Under the pieces are notes generated by a model. That model searched no databases, had not been told where the DNA came from, and saw nothing but the letters and a program-made list of their open reading frames with translations. Shown here in pieces: positions 44,540 through 56,742 of a stretch of 64,000 nucleotides of DNA (within the stretch, counting starts at the first letter, position 1; every line of letters starts with the position of its first letter). Made by a program: the position numbers and the translations under genes. The DNA comes from Lolium rigidum (taxonomy: Eukaryota; Streptophyta; Magnoliopsida; Poales; Poaceae), in NCBI RefSeq assembly GCF_022539505.1, contig NC_061509.1, positions 205,308,721-205,372,720 of the forward strand. Reading direction: 5' to 3'.

Positions 44540-46426
44540 CATGGGAAGCTACGACGACACCATCGCCGTGGGGCGTGTCCTTTACGCCGGAAATCTGCCG
44601 ATCATCCCTCCGGATGAGTGTTGGATTCCGGCTAAAATCGACCCCGTCAAGCTCTCCATCGTCCCAGTTGGCGGCATACACATCTTCATCGGGGAAACCG
44701 TCGATTCCGACGGAAACCCGCTGGTAAGTAGCGCTGACGCGACCGCCGCTGAGCAGGACGCAAGCCGCGAAGGTCCGATCCGAGACGCAGGAACTTCCTA
44801 GCGAAGATTCCGCCTTAGATCCGAAAAAATCAAAACCCACCCAATCCGCCCCCGAGCAGGAAGTAACGGTGGAAGACCAATGCGCATCCGCCTGGGTCTC
44901 CCAGGTGTTAGAGAAGCAAAGGTGTCACTTCGTACACTTCTTGGCCCATACCGCCGGAACCGCCCCTCATGGAGCCGGAGCTGGTCCCGAGCAGGTCGAG
45001 GCCCCGGAAAACAACGCTGCTCCGGATCAGCAAGAGGCTGTCGGAGAAAGCGAAACTCCGGCTGAAGAGTCGATTTTGGGAAATCTAAGCCCAATCTCCG
45101 GAGACACCCAGTCCATGGACACTGCAGAGTTTGATCGCAAGGTGACGGAACTCGGATACGGTGAACAGCCTGAAGTCGATTCCGTCCAGCCAAAGCAGGT
45201 ACTTGCAACTGTAGCGGCGCTCGGAGAAAACGGATCAGAAGAGGCAGGCACTCAATCCGACCCCCAGCCATCCCACCACGGATCTCCGATGTCACGGGAG
45301 CGGCCCCGTAGGGATTTTTCCTCGGAGAGCCTCCTGTCGCCTGAAGAGATAGTTGCACAAGCACGCATGGATTTGGTCGCAAAGTCAGACGTCCTCAACA
45401 AGCCAATAACCCCTGGCGACGCCGCAGATCCGGAGGCTTTAGAGGCCACTAGAAAGGAGATGCTGGCCACAGCCAAAAAGTTTGCCAACACCGCAGCTGC
45501 TATGTTGGATGAGAGGGAAGAAGCTGCACAGACCATGGATCGCTTTGAAAGACAGGATCGCGAAATCACCGCAACGCTCGAGCAAGTCAAGAGTATGAGA
45601 AAGGAGTGGGAGGTGAAAATGACCTACGCACAGGCGGAGGCTGATAGAATCGTCAGAGAAGCAATCCCTCCCCGCAGGATCAACTTCGCAACCCCTGCCG
45701 AACAGCAGCCGCTCGCCACCCCAAAGGACAATATGACGAAAGCTGCAGAAATTCTCGAAGAAAAGTGACGAGGAGATTGACATCAACTACTTGCGCACGC
45801 TCGTCGCTTCGGCGGTTAAACAACAGAGCAAGGCGGACACTTCGCGCAAGTTGGAATCTAACCCGGAGCATTGTGTCTCCACCGCGCGAAGGACGCCCAC
45901 AACAATCGCTATCGAGATGACGAGTCGCGAACCGGATCCTCGGAACGCGAAGGAAAGCCGGGAACACCCAAATCCGATCCCCGTACCATCAAAGACGCCA
46001 CCGTCAGATCCGAGAAAGGGAAAGGATGCAATGTACTCTGGACGAGACAAGTACCGCAACGCCTCTCCTCCGCCTAATGGTTACCCGCGTCCTCCTCGTC
46101 GCCGTAGTCCAGTCGGAAACACCAGGCCTCAAGGGCATGGTGGAATTGTTATCCGCGACATCGTGATGCCCTCCGGAAACCGGAACAGGGAGCGCACGCC
46201 GGAACCTCGCCGGAATCAGAACAACGATCGTGAGCCCGAGCCTAGGAGAAGTCGGAATGAGGAGCGCGACCCGGAGCCCCGCCGGAGCCGGAACGACCAG
46301 GGCAGCCAGCGCCACGGCGAAGGCAGCCACGAGAGCCGGAGCCAGCACCGGGAGGGCCGGGGAGAATCTGGAGGCGGAAGCAAGAGGTCGGATCGCCCCC
46401 TCGCAGGTCTCCTCACCACCACCTAG
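44540..46426 (+). pseudogene. R6 gag N-terminal region
   Basis: Open pieces at 44415-44801, 44869-45768 (299 codons) and 45791-46426. The middle piece is Glu/Gln-rich, ending in a helical, coiled-coil-like region (EREEAAQTMDRFERQDREIT and EWEVKMTYAQAEADRIV). The last piece is an Arg/Pro/Glu-rich repeat region (REPEPRRSRNEERDPEPRRS). Frameshifts separate them. This long N-terminal extension before the capsid domain is common in Tat-type Gag. Confidence 0.7.
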
Positions 46427-46567
46427 CGGTGGAGGCGGAGGTGGAGGCGGAGGCGGTGGCCGGAGATCTCGCTCTCGCTCACGGTCCCCCGTCACGGCTC
46501 GCGCGACGCGCGGGAACGCCTCAACGAATACAGAACCGACTACATCGGACCAAAGTGCTTTGGCAGG

Positions 46568-47158
46568 ATGATTCGAGAGGAACCAAAGCCAAGGAGCTCC
46601 CTCAAGCTACCCGGAAATCTGAAGCATTATGATGGCACCGAAAGGCCGGATACCTGGATTGAGGATTACTATAATGCAGTAACCTTTGCCGGAGGGACCC
46701 CTAATATCGCCTGCCGCATGCTCCAGTTGTACCTTGTAGGTCCAGCCCGGATCCGGCTCAGCGACCTCGAGAAAAACTCTATCTTTTGTCTGGTTCGACC
46801 CGAAGACCGCTTTTGAGAAACACTTCAGGGGCACCTACAAAAGACCTGCCACGGCAAGCGACCTACAAGCCTGTATCCAGAAGAAGGGAGAATCCTCAAG
46901 AAACTTCCTCACACGATGGTTGGCATGCAGGAACGAGTGCGAAAACGTCGACCACACCACCGCCATGTACGCTTTCATTGGTGGACTGCAGAGAGGAGGA
47001 TTGCTGAGGCATAAGCTCACTTGTTTGGCTAACGCCAATAAACTGACTTTGGATGAGATGATCTCCATTGCCGGTGATCACACTGCCGCCGATGACGACG
47101 CGAGCGGTGATATCGCAGCTACAAGCAATCCCCCCGCACCAACAAAAGAAGAACCGTG
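46568..47158 (+). pseudogene. R6 gag capsid domain
   Basis: LKLPGNLKHYDGTERPDTWI, then YYNAVTFAGGTPNIACRMLQ and LYLVGPARIRLSDL, and in the next frame KHFRGTYKRPATASDLQACI and CENVDHTTAMYAFIGGLQRG, the Retrotrans_gag pattern. One frameshift near 46800. Confidence 0.88.
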
Positions 47159-47198
47159 ATAACGGTAACAGCAGCCGGCCACAAACGCAAAAACCCTG

Positions 47199-48386
47199 AT
47201 GATCAGAAGAGTGGCGGATCCGACATGGTCGCCATGGCGTTCCAACGCGGAGGTCCAGGAGGCGGAAGAGGACGCGGCCGCGGAGGCGGAGCCGGCAGGG
47301 GCCAGCAGCATGGCACTGAGGTCACTGCTGGCGGATCCCGCGCCCCGCAAACCTACGAGGAGTACGCGAGACATGCCCTGCCCGGCCCACTTGGATCCGG
47401 CTACGGGGAAGTCCACTCACACCAACCGCAACTGCAAGTGGGTCAACGACCTAAAGAACGACCCGGAGGCAGGATACAAGCGAGCCCGGAAGCACCGCCC
47501 ACGCGGCAAAGGAGGCAAGGGCAAGAACAAGGACAAGGAGGAGGACAGTTCCGAGGCGATGTACGAGGATGATAACTCGCCGGATCCCAAAGCCGGATCC
47601 GCAGGTAAATCCAACCCCTTCGAGAAAAAGAGCGTGGGGGCTTACCACACCTTCCTCGGAACCCCCACGATCCGCGCTACAAAATCAGCTACCCGGATCC
47701 TGAACGCCACAGTTCCGGCTGTGCCGCAGTATGTCAGGTGGTCGGAAGTTCCGTGCACATTTGACAGGGAGGATCATCCCGCCATTGTGCCAAAAGAATA
47801 CTACACCTTGGTTGTGAGTCCCCGCATAGACGGGTATGACTTCTCCAAGTGCCTCATGGATGGCGGAGCCAGCTTGAACATCATGTACCTGGAGACTCGG
47901 AGCGGATGAACCTCACCAAGGAACAGCTCAAACACAGAGCAACACCGAGTTTCACGGCGTGGTTCCGGTAAAAAGGCGAACTCCCTCGGCAGCATCACAC
48001 TTCCCGTGGCCTTCGGCGATGTTCATAATTTCCGCGAAGAAAAGATCACGTTTGAAGTTGTGCCCTTCAAGAGCTCCTACCACGTCATCTTCGGCAGGCC
48101 CACCTACCACAAGTTCCACGCAAGAGCGTGCTATATCTACAACAAGCTCAAGATTCCGGGTCCTAACGGTATGATTACCATATCCGGAGACTACAAAAAG
48201 GCTCACGAGTGCGAGTTGGGCGAAGCCGCCTTCGCAGAGTCTGTCATATCCGGAGAAGAGCTGAAAGGCTACAGGGCCGCGGTGGATCCGACTGAGATGC
48301 AAACCACCAAGAAGCAGATCTCCGAACGTGAAAAACTCCTTCGTGGCCGCGATAGAGACCAAGAAAGTCAGCTTCAAGGAAGATGA
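47199..48386 (+). pseudogene. R6 nucleocapsid-like region and aspartic protease
   Basis: A basic Gly/Arg-rich stretch leads to HLDPATGKSTHTNRNCKWVN, the degenerate zinc-binding site of Tat Gag. The protease active site reads CLMDGGASLNIMY (about 47847-47886), with D-G-G-A in place of D-T-G-A. After a frameshift near 47905, SSYHVIFGRPTYHKFHARAC (about 48070-48130) is the second protease motif. Confidence 0.85.
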
Positions 48387-48557
48387 CCCTAGCAAGCAAG
48401 TCTCGATCGGAGCCAACATGGACCCCAAATAGGAAAGCGCGCTCGTCGAGTTCCTCCGCGCTAACATGGATATCTTCGCATGGCAACCTTCCGACATGTC
48501 CGGAGTACCTAGGGAACTCGCCGAGCACTACCTCAACATAAATCCGGGGCTAAACCG

Positions 48558-49330
48558 GTGAAGCAAGCTATGCGACGCTTTGGAGATAAGAAGCGCCGCG
48601 CCATAGGAATGGAACTAGCAAAGTTACTAGAAGCAGGTTTTGTAATAGAAGTTATCCACACCGATTGGGTCGCGAATCCTGTCCTTGTACCCAAAAAGAA
48701 CACTGAAATACTAAGAATGTGCATCGATTACTCTGGCTTGAACAAGCATTGCCCGAAGGATCCGTTCCCCTTGCCGCGCATTGACCAAGTCATTGATTCG
48801 ACGGCGGGGGCGGAACTTCTGTGTTTTCTTGATGCGTATTCCGGGTACCATCAGATCCGGATGAAGGAATCCGACCAAAAGGCGACTTCATTCATTACCC
48901 CGTTTGGTACTTACTCGCTATGTTACTATGCCTTTTGGTTTGAAAAACGCAGGTGCCACCTACCAACGTACGATGCAGCGGTGCTCGAAGGACCAAATTG
49001 GCCGGAACGTGCACGCCTACGTCGACGACATCGCGGTCATGACCCGGAAAGGTTCCGACTTGATCAGCGACCTCACAGAAACCTTTGAGAATCTCCGTCG
49101 GTACAAGATGATGTTGAATCCGCTGAAGTGCGTCTTTGGCGTGCCAGCTGGAAAACTCCTTGGCTTCATAGTCTCTCACAGAGGCATTGAGGTTAACCCG
49201 GAAAAGATCAAGGCAATCCTGTGTATCAAACGGCCAACTTGTCTCAAAGATGTGCAACGATTAACTGGTTGTGTCGCAGCAATCGTAGGTTTGTTAGCCG
49301 TCTTGGCGAGAAGGCGCTACCTCTCGTACA
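48558..49330 (+). pseudogene. R6 reverse transcriptase
   Basis: GFVIEVIHTDWVANPVLVPK, then MCIDYSGLNKHCPKDPFPLP, CFLDAYSGYHQIRM, a frameshift near 48900, TMPFGLKNAGATYQRTMQ (about 48925-48980) and the catalytic YVDD (49018-49029). Thumb region LLGFIVSHRGIEVNPEKI. This enzyme copies element RNA to cDNA inside particles. All catalytic motifs survive, but the frame is broken. Confidence 0.92.
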
Positions 49331-49760
49331 AGTTGTTGAAGAAAACAGACAAATTTGTCCGGGACGACGCAGCCGACGCAGCTCTTCGAGGGTTGAAGGA
49401 AATACTTACCTCCCCACCTATCTTGGCAGCCCCAAGCAGAGTCGCAGCCAATGCTCCTTTATCTGGCAGCTACCAACAAAATCATCAGCCTCGTCATCGT
49501 GGTGGAGCGAAAGGAAGAAGGTCATGAATACAACGTCCAAAGACCTGTCTACTACATAAGCGAGGTGCTGACGGAGTCAAAGCAAAGATACCCTCACTTT
49601 CAGAAGCTAGCTTACGGAGTCTTCCTAGGCAGCCGGAAGCTGAGACACTACTTCCAAGAGCACCCAAGAATAGCTTGTGAGCAAGGCTCCGCCGTCAACA
49701 ATTCTCAACAACGCCGACGCAACAGGACGGACGGCTAAATGGGGCATTGAATTATCCGCC
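49331..49760 (+). pseudogene. R6 first RNase H domain
   Basis: After RT, YLAATNKIISLVIVVERKEE, RPVYYISEVLTESKQRYPHF and KLAYGVFLGSRKLRHYF match the RT-linked RNase H-type region of gypsy elements. Frameshift near 49500. Confidence 0.82.
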
Positions 49761-50340
49761 TTCGACATCGCTTACAAGCCAAGGACTGCGGTAAAATCCC
49801 AAGTCTTGGCAGATTTCGTTGCATATTGGACAGAAGCTCCGGATGCAAGTCTGGAGCCGGAACCAGAGACATGGGTTATGCACTTCGATGGATCCAAGCA
49901 GCATCAAGGCTCAGGAGCCGGAGTCACCCTGAAGTCCCCTACCGGAGAAGAACTGCAGTATGTTCTGCAGATCCACTTCGAAGCTACAAACAACATGGCG
50001 GAGTACGAGGCTCTACTACACGGATTGCGCATCGCTAAGGAAATAGGGATCAAGCACATCATCCGTTGCGGAGATTCCGACCTCGTGGCACAAGCAAGTA
50101 GCCGGAACCTCGGAACGCCGTAAATTCCGTCATGGCGGCTTACGGAGACGAAGTTGACGAGATCGCCAAGTGCTTTCTAGGATACGAAGTCAAGTATGTC
50201 CGGAGAGACGACAATACAGCATGCAGATATGCTATCCAAGCTCGGATCCGGCAGAAAGCCAATTCCGCCGGGAATTTTCCTAGAGCATCTCCGGATACCC
50301 TCGGTGAAGGGCGCTAACCCGGAAAACCCAGAAGTGGCAG
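49761..50340 (+). pseudogene. R6 second (archaeal-like) RNase H domain
   Basis: WVMHFDGSKQHQGSGAGVTL (about 49869-49928) followed by FEATNNMAEYEALLHGLRIA and CGDSDLVAQ gives the D, E and D catalytic residues of a second RNase H. The presence of both RNase H domains marks the Tat lineage. It is broken by a frameshift near 50120; the continuation includes KCFLGYEVKYVRRDDNT. Confidence 0.85.
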
Positions 50341-50379
50341 TGTCTCCGGCCAGAGAGGTATTGGCTACCATTCCGGCTT

Positions 50380-51575
50380 GGACACAGCCTTTCCCGGACT
50401 ACCTCATCGATCGAAGTTGCCGGAGGACGAGGTCCTCGTGCGCCGCATCATCGACGAGCACGATCCTACACAATTGTTGATGGACAGCTCTACAAACGAA
50501 GCGCAACAGGGGTGTTTCTCAAATGCGTCTCCAATCAAGATGGCATTGAAATCCTCAGAGAGATCCACGCAGGGGACTGCGGGCACCATGCCGCTCCTAG
50601 GTCACTCGTTGCAAAAGCTTTTCGGCTAGGCTTTTATTGGCTCACAGCTAAAGAAGATGCTGACAAGATAGTCAAGACCTGTCGAGGTTGTCAGTACTAC
50701 GCTACTCAACCAAACGCTCCAGCCCAAGAGCTGAAGACCATACCTATCACCTGGCCATTTGCGGTCTGGGGGCTCGATATGGTTGGTAAGTTAAAAAGAT
50801 CATCTCCCGGCGGTTTTGAATACCTATTGGTCGCCGTTGACAAGTTCAAGCAAGTGGATCGAGGCAAAGCCGGTGAGAAAAGCCGACGGTGCTACGGCAC
50901 TAAAATTTGTCCGTAGCCTCGTGATGAGATTCGGCATCCCACACAAGCATAATCACAGATAATGGCACAAACTTCGCTCAAGGAGAATTGAAGGATTATT
51001 GTGAGACAATGGGGATTCGATTGGACCTTGCATCTGTGGCTCACCCACAATCCAATGGTCAAGTCGAAAGAGCTAACGGTCTAATATTATCAGGAATTAA
51101 GCCACGCCTCGAGGAACCGCTGCGACGAGCAGCTGGAGCTTGGGCTGACGAGTTGGACGCTGTCTTGTGGAGTTTGCGAACTACCCCTAACAGGTCAACA
51201 GGGTTTACCCCATTTTTCCTGGTATACGGATCCGAAGCCGTGATTCCCTCCGACATCATCCATGATTCGCCGCGCGTTTCCGCCTATAATGAAGAAACAG
51301 CTGACGAGGCCAGACAGCTATCTGTGGACCTGATCGAAGAAGCTCGGAATTTAGCTGACCAGCGCTCCGCCATCTACCGCGAGGCTCCGACGTTATCACG
51401 CCGTCGAGTCCGGAATCGCTCGTTCATGGCCGGAGACCCGGTTCTCCGCCTTCGCCAGGTGAAAGATCACAAGTTGCAATCTCCATGGGAAGGACCCTTC
51501 GTCGTTAGCAAAGTGCTTCACAACGGATCGTACTACCTTGTTGATTTCCGAGAGCCGAGGGACAGACCTCGCTAA
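50380..51575 (+). pseudogene. R6 integrase
   Basis: Zinc-binding part: EIHAGDCGHHAAPRSLVAKA with CRGCQYYA (HHCC). Catalytic core: WPFAVWGLDMVGKLKRS, a damaged segment near 50870-50990, then SNGQVERANGLILSGIKPRL carrying the catalytic Glu, and WSLRTTPNRSTGFTPFFLVY. C-terminal domain ends with SPWEGPFVVSKVLHNGSYYL. It inserts cDNA into chromosomes if intact; here at least two frameshifts. Confidence 0.9.
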
Positions 51576-52259
51576 TTGGCGCCGGAAACGCAAGCGTGAG
51601 GATCCGGATGATATCTACGACGAAACAGATCGCCCTTGGAACATTGCACAGCCTACGTCCTTTCTACACTTAGCATATTTCTTCCGAGTTACAAACTCTG
51701 TAATAGTTATACATGATCAATGAAATAAAGCTTTTGGTTCACTCTATGAGTCATTTACCTCCTTTACTTGTTCATTTTTAGATCGTGTATGTTTTCCGAC
51801 TAAAACCGCAGAGCTGGATATTTCCGCCTAGGCGTGTATGAAAGTTGTGATTTTCAAAAATCGTCCCTTAGGACGTAAGCTTAAGTTTTCTGATTAAATT
51901 GTTATCTGTTGCGAACTCGTGGATTCCTAGTAGCGATTTCCGGCACCTATGCTTGGGGGCTTGTTTCCGCGGTTATTGACGGATTACCATTGGGTTTCGT
52001 CGCCGCTGGCGAGCGTCTCCGGCTAAGGTCTTCCGGCTCGTGGAAGATCAAGCGATTAAGCCGGAAAACAACGACATCAGCACTTGCTTTCCCACATAAA
52101 ACGAAACATGCAGAATAATATTAAAGGATAGCAGGATAAGTTGTTTCCGCCCATGCATAATTGTTTCGTCCCTAACTACATAAGAATTTAAAAGTCTTAT
52201 TAAAAACCCACTTTGGGGCCAAAATGATGCATTGTTTTTCCCGCAGGAATAAAAAGTTG
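51576..52259. other. R6 region between pol and the antisense gene
   Basis: Non-coding, about 680 bp, where the 3' ends of the sense polyprotein and the antisense gene converge. 'caatgaaataaagc' at 51720-51732 could serve as a polyadenylation signal for the sense transcript. Confidence 0.5.
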
Positions 52260-55200
52260 TCACTCCCCCTTGGCCGGAGAAGTCTTGCCTTCTGGATCTT
52301 CTTTCTCGGCATCTTCGGCCGGAGATGACACGTCTTCATCACTTTCTTCTTCTGCAGCTGCAGCCGCTGGTCTTGGGTTCCTCTTGGGGAGCGCCCTTGG
52401 AGCTGGTCCAGTGAACTGGGAGCCGGATTCCGCGAGGCGTGCTTCCGCGTCGAGCTTCGCTTGAAGTTCCGCTTCCAGGGGTTCGTCCGCGGGAAGCACG
52501 AACTTGTCGTAGAATTCGTCATGCCGGATCCCGCGCGCGATGCGGGTGTCGTAGCCGTTCATCGCGTCTAAGAGCGCATTGACATCCGCGTCCGAGGGAA
52601 CTGCGGCGGTCACCTGGTCAAGATCAAGCTCCGGGTGGTGTGCCAAGCACATGGTCAAGGCCATCGCAGCCGCGCCTCGGGCAGATGATGCTTGAAGATC
52701 CTTCACCAGCTCCGGCAGAACGTCCATCTTTCCAACAAGCTTGCGAACGTCGCAAGTGCGACTCCTCTTGATGGATAGGTTATAGCATATCTTGCGGGAG
52801 GCGGAGATGAGATCTTTGCAGTCATCGCCTGCAAGTTGAAGAAGGTCATCCCGCGGGAACAAATTCCGGCGCTGTTCCGGATACCCAAGCGGCTCGCATA
52901 AAACAATCGGGATATAAGCATGCAATTTGAGCATAAAGTAAAAAGTCGGAGCAAATATCTGGACAAGGTTTCAGTATAAGTACCCAAGATGTTCTCATTG
53001 AGCAAATCCCAGTGCTGCTCCGCGGTCTCCATATACTTCCGGAGTCCATTGAGCTCCTTTTGCTGCCTTTTGATGGTCTCGTTGTCAACATTTTTCTTCA
53101 ATATCAGCTCGCCCTTTTCCCTGATGAACTCGGAGTTTTTCTCCGCCAGCTGCTTCTCGGCCTGTTCCCTCTTTAGTTCCGCCTCCTTTAGCTTCGTTTC
53201 CAGATCTTGGTACGAGGAGCGCAGGTTCTCAAGTTCGGATGAGGCTGTAGCAAGGGAAGAGGATGCGCCTATAATAAAGTAAGTTAAAAACAAGTTCAAA
53301 GTCGGAATATGACTAATGACGAATGAGACGGAAACCAACCTTGGGCATCCGCCGCTTGTTTCGACGAGCTCCGCATTCTCATTTTTCGCAGTCCGGATAT
53401 TTTCCGCCCGACTCGTAGTAACGCGGCGCTGCAGGGCAATGTTCTTGTGAAGCTCGTAATGCAGCGCCCGCTGTTCCTGTAAAACATAAACAAGTGCAGG
53501 AGTAAAAATTCCGCTCGTAGCAATGGTGTTTTTCAAAGCATCATTGCCGGAATCTTTCCGCCATAATGCTTGGGGGCTACCGGTCCAATTTAAAAACTTT
53601 CCCTGAAGTAATTTTTCTCTAAGCATCTAAGCGCTAACTATTATTTGAGTTTCCGCATACATGCTTGGGGGCTACCGGGGAGTACCTTTTGCTTGCGGAT
53701 GAGCTTGTCGAAGAATTGGCCGACATCCTTCTTAAAATCTTGGATCTCCGATGTCGCGGCGTCAGGTTTCCCCGGGCGTTGTTCAAGCATGGCGTTGAGC
53801 AGGTCTTGTTCAAGCTCCCATTTCTCCGCCTCGGACAGCTTGTTGAAAAACTTGGTAGCATACGCCTTGGGGGTGGAAGTGATGTCAGCCGGATCTCCGA
53901 AGTTCTTCGGAAAAACGACGATGTCGCCAGCGCCGTCTCCGGCCTTCTCAGAAGAAGTGACTTCAGCCTCTCTTTGGCCTTGTTCTTCCGCATCTTCTTG
54001 GGCAGGGCCTTTGGTCGCTGGATCTTCTCCACCTACCTTCTCGCTGCTAACCGGAATTATTTCCGGCGGAGTGTTTGCGGCAGGAGGGGGAGACGGATCA
54101 GCTCCGAGGGGGAGATGGCCGAGGAGTAGGATGAGAGGCACTTGGCGGAGCCGGAGTAGCGAGGACCGACCGCCGGGAGATTTCTTCATGTACTTAGTAA
54201 TGTGCTCTTGGCTGGCGGTTCGTGTAGCGGTGGTACTCGGGTTTCTGTAAACAAGTGAAAGGGGTGGAATAAGAAATAATTTCGCCAACATAAAGGTGCA
54301 CCGTATTCGGAAACTTACGAGGCGCCGGGGATGACGGGGCGCGTGCGTTTGCCGACTGTTTCCAGCATTTTCAGGCGTGCACGTTCCGCTTTCCTCGAGT
54401 CTAGCGGAGGTGGCTTTACGGTTCTTGACTTCTTGGCGGAGGCCTCGCCGCTAGCTCCGGCCTCCGAGCCGAAGCTTTGGCGCGGGGACGCTTCGAAGGA
54501 CGAGGGGCCGCCTTGCGGGGTGCCTGTTCCTCTTCCTCCTCATCGTCATCCGGAACCTCCTCCGCCGCGTCGCCACTGACGGGAACACGAATGATGGTGC
54601 GGAAGTTTTCCTCCGCCAAAGTGTTGAGCTGGGAGGAACATGCATAAAAGTTAAAGTTAATATCCAAAAAACTTGTGAAGTTTGAAGAAACGAAAAGAAC
54701 AGAAGCTTACCGGAGGACACCTGGTCGTTTGTATAAATGTCCTTGATCGGTTCCGGGACCTCGTTGGCCCCCGGAAATCTTCACCAAAGTCTTGAACCTT
54801 CTCTTCAGGGAGTCGGCCGGAAGATCATGGCGGGTAACCCGGAGGAGATCGTCCGCCCCGGTATAAGCGCACATCAAGCGTGCGTTGTGGCGCAGGGGCT
54901 GGATCCTCCGAGAGAACCAGCTAAGTGTGAGCTGGGATCCGGTCAGTCCGTCGTGGACTAGCCAGGAGATTCTCCGCGCTGCCTTCTCCAGGATTGGGGT
55001 TTGGGCGAGCGAAGGAACGAAGCTCCAGCTTGCGAGTTCTTCCGGAGGCTTGTTGACAAACTGGGGGAGGCCTTCATGGACCTTCGGAACTGAAGCGTTC
55101 TTCTCATAGAACCATCCGGCATTCCAGTATCGGACGGATTCATGCGAGTCGTGGGGAGGATACATACGACTAGTGCGGAGCATAAACGTCATGCTCCCAC

Positions 55201-56031
55201 AGTTCACCATTGCTTTGTCCTTGGTTTCTTTCTTCACCCGGAAGAAGAACTGCCATAGTTTGATATCTGGTCGGATCCCAAGGTGCCCTTCGCAGAGAGT
55301 TACGAAGTTGGACAGGAGGAGGTATGAGTTTGGGCAGATGTTGTGGGGCTGGAGCCCGTATGTGTTGAGGACGGAGAGAAAGAATTCCGAACAGGGAAGT
55401 GAAAGTCCGCGTTCCACCCAAGCCTTGGTCATAACGATTTCTCCGGCTTCAGGCTTGGGGACGTCGGAGTCATGACTGAAACTCCAGTGAGAGGAGATCA
55501 TGCCCTCGTTCTGGAGCTCTCTAAGCTCCACATCGGTAGTTGCGCAGGGCCACCATTGACCCCGCTCTCCTTCACGGATCCGGGCCTTGGATGCCTTCTT
55601 GTTTTCCGTTTCCTGTACTTTGGCTGCCATCCTAGCTTGTCCTTCGAGTTCTTCTTGAAGCTCTTTGAGGGAGGGGATCCGGCTTGGCGCGGTGCTGGAA
55701 GATGCGGAAAATGGTTGAGCTAGCCTGATGTCGGAAACATATGGTGGTAGGAATGCTATGGGATCCGGGCATATTGGTTCTACTGGATTGGGATCCGGGC
55801 TACTCGGAGAGCTACCAGTACAGTGCGATGAATCAAGTGGCATGCTTCCGGCTGCACCCATACAAATTGTTTGAGTACCCGGATCACTTAATCTATCTTC
55901 TACACTAAGTCTATCTTCTACAAGGCCGGCGCACTTACCGCTAATGGCGCGGTGGCTCGACGGAGCTCCGGTGAAGACGAGGTCGCCGAACTTGAAGAAA
56001 ACTGCCCCGCGAAGACCACGAATCGGCGACA
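52260..56031 (-). pseudogene. Antisense multi-exon gene in R6 (Transposase_28-type protein)
   Basis: Seven exons are readable on the minus strand: A 55939-56031 (5'-truncated), B (start unclear, by about 55860) to 54711, C 54628-54319, D 54244-53686, E 53476-53340, F 53268-52984, G 52871-52260. Introns of 82, 74, 209, 71 and 112 bp begin GT and end AG, e.g. G|GTAAGC...CCCAG and C|GTAAGT...TACAG. Exon B encodes VERGLSLPCSEFFLSVLNTY and IKLWQFFFRVKK, matching the 'putative gypsy-type transposon' domain PF04195. Exon C is acidic/basic, exon F a coiled coil (LKEAELKREQAEKQLAEKNS), exon G a helical tail (DDLLQLAGDDCKDLISASRK). A frameshift in exon C and loss of the 5' end make it a pseudogene. The molecular role of such extra proteins is unknown. 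Confidence 0.82.
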
Positions 56032-56036
56032 CCACG

Positions 56037-56742
56037 TCTGCTTCTCAAGATCTGTTCCCGACGTTCCTCCTGCTGTTCCAGAAGTCCCTGCTGTTCCAGA
56101 AGTCCCTGCTGTTGCAGCCTGGTTCGAGAGTGCCCAGTTACTGCAGTCTGGCATGTATGCGCACGTGTATCCGTGCGGGATCTCCTTAGGCGCCTCATGC
56201 AAGAATTGGTAGTCACTAGGGTCACCACCGATCTTGTAGACGACGTATGCCGATGAATTCGGCACTTCTGGTGCTGCCAACGCGAACGGCAGCGGTGGAC
56301 GGGACTGGAGTGGCATCTCTCCTCGGTAAGTCCCCAGAGCTGGTCCCGACGGAGAATACTGATGGCTCATGATTTCCTGGATCACGCGCAGAGCGACACG
56401 CTCCAAAGTGTTCACCAGGCTCTCAGAATGGCGGTGCGGCGAATGAGCCACCATGAAGTTGATCTCCGACGCAGCGACCTGGTGCGTTCTTCTGACGGGG
56501 TGGACAGGTCCACTCCATCGAGTGCGCCTTCAGGTGAGAACCCTTTCCACCTGATGCCATGTGAGCGGGTTCTGTGAAAAGAGCCGATGAGGTCGGCTTC
56601 GAGGACTGCTTTGATCTCGTCATGCTTCTTCTTGAGCTCCTCGACCGGATCCTCGTACTTGACCGGAGTGCCTTCCGCCATCTCGGATGTAGATGGCGAT
56701 GCGGTTGATGTCGAAGATCGTCCCACCGGGCGTGCCGGAATG
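56037..56742 (-). pseudogene. R5 gag, extreme N-terminal part
   Basis: Reads SLVNTLERVALRVIQEIMSH, then YVVYKIGGDPSDYQFLHEAP, PHGYTCAYMPDCSNWAL, a short TSGTAG repeat and DLEKQTW, which joins to LAKYATP at 43923 after removing R6. Upstream frame 56423-56700 includes EIKAVLEADLIGS, matching the R4 gag start. Confidence 0.82.
56720..56737 (-). promoter_or_regulatory. R5 primer-binding site
   Basis: The plus strand gtcccaccgggcgtgccg differs from the R4 site only in the last base. It is followed by the LTR at 56743. Confidence 0.65.

Larger units (their letters stand above)
43924..56031 (+). mobile_element. R6: Tat-lineage Ty3/gypsy retrotransposon with antisense gene
   Basis: 12.1-kb insertion with TG...CA termini and 5-bp target duplication ccacg (43919-43923 and 56032-56036). 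Order: 5' LTR, primer site, gag, protease, RT, RNase H, a second RNase H, integrase, then an antisense spliced gene. The second RNase H after the first and the antisense extra gene are marks of the Tat lineage (Retand/RIRE2-like). Coding regions have many frameshifts. No 3' LTR is recognisable at the right end, although the target duplication is intact. Confidence 0.88.

Noticed and set aside
43924..56031. Host gene captured in R6
   Set aside because: The Transposase_28-type protein is itself characteristic of gypsy elements, so no host origin is needed.
55939..56035. ATG at 56035 as start of the antisense gene in R6
   Set aside because: It lies in the target duplication outside R6; the exon is truncated by the element end.
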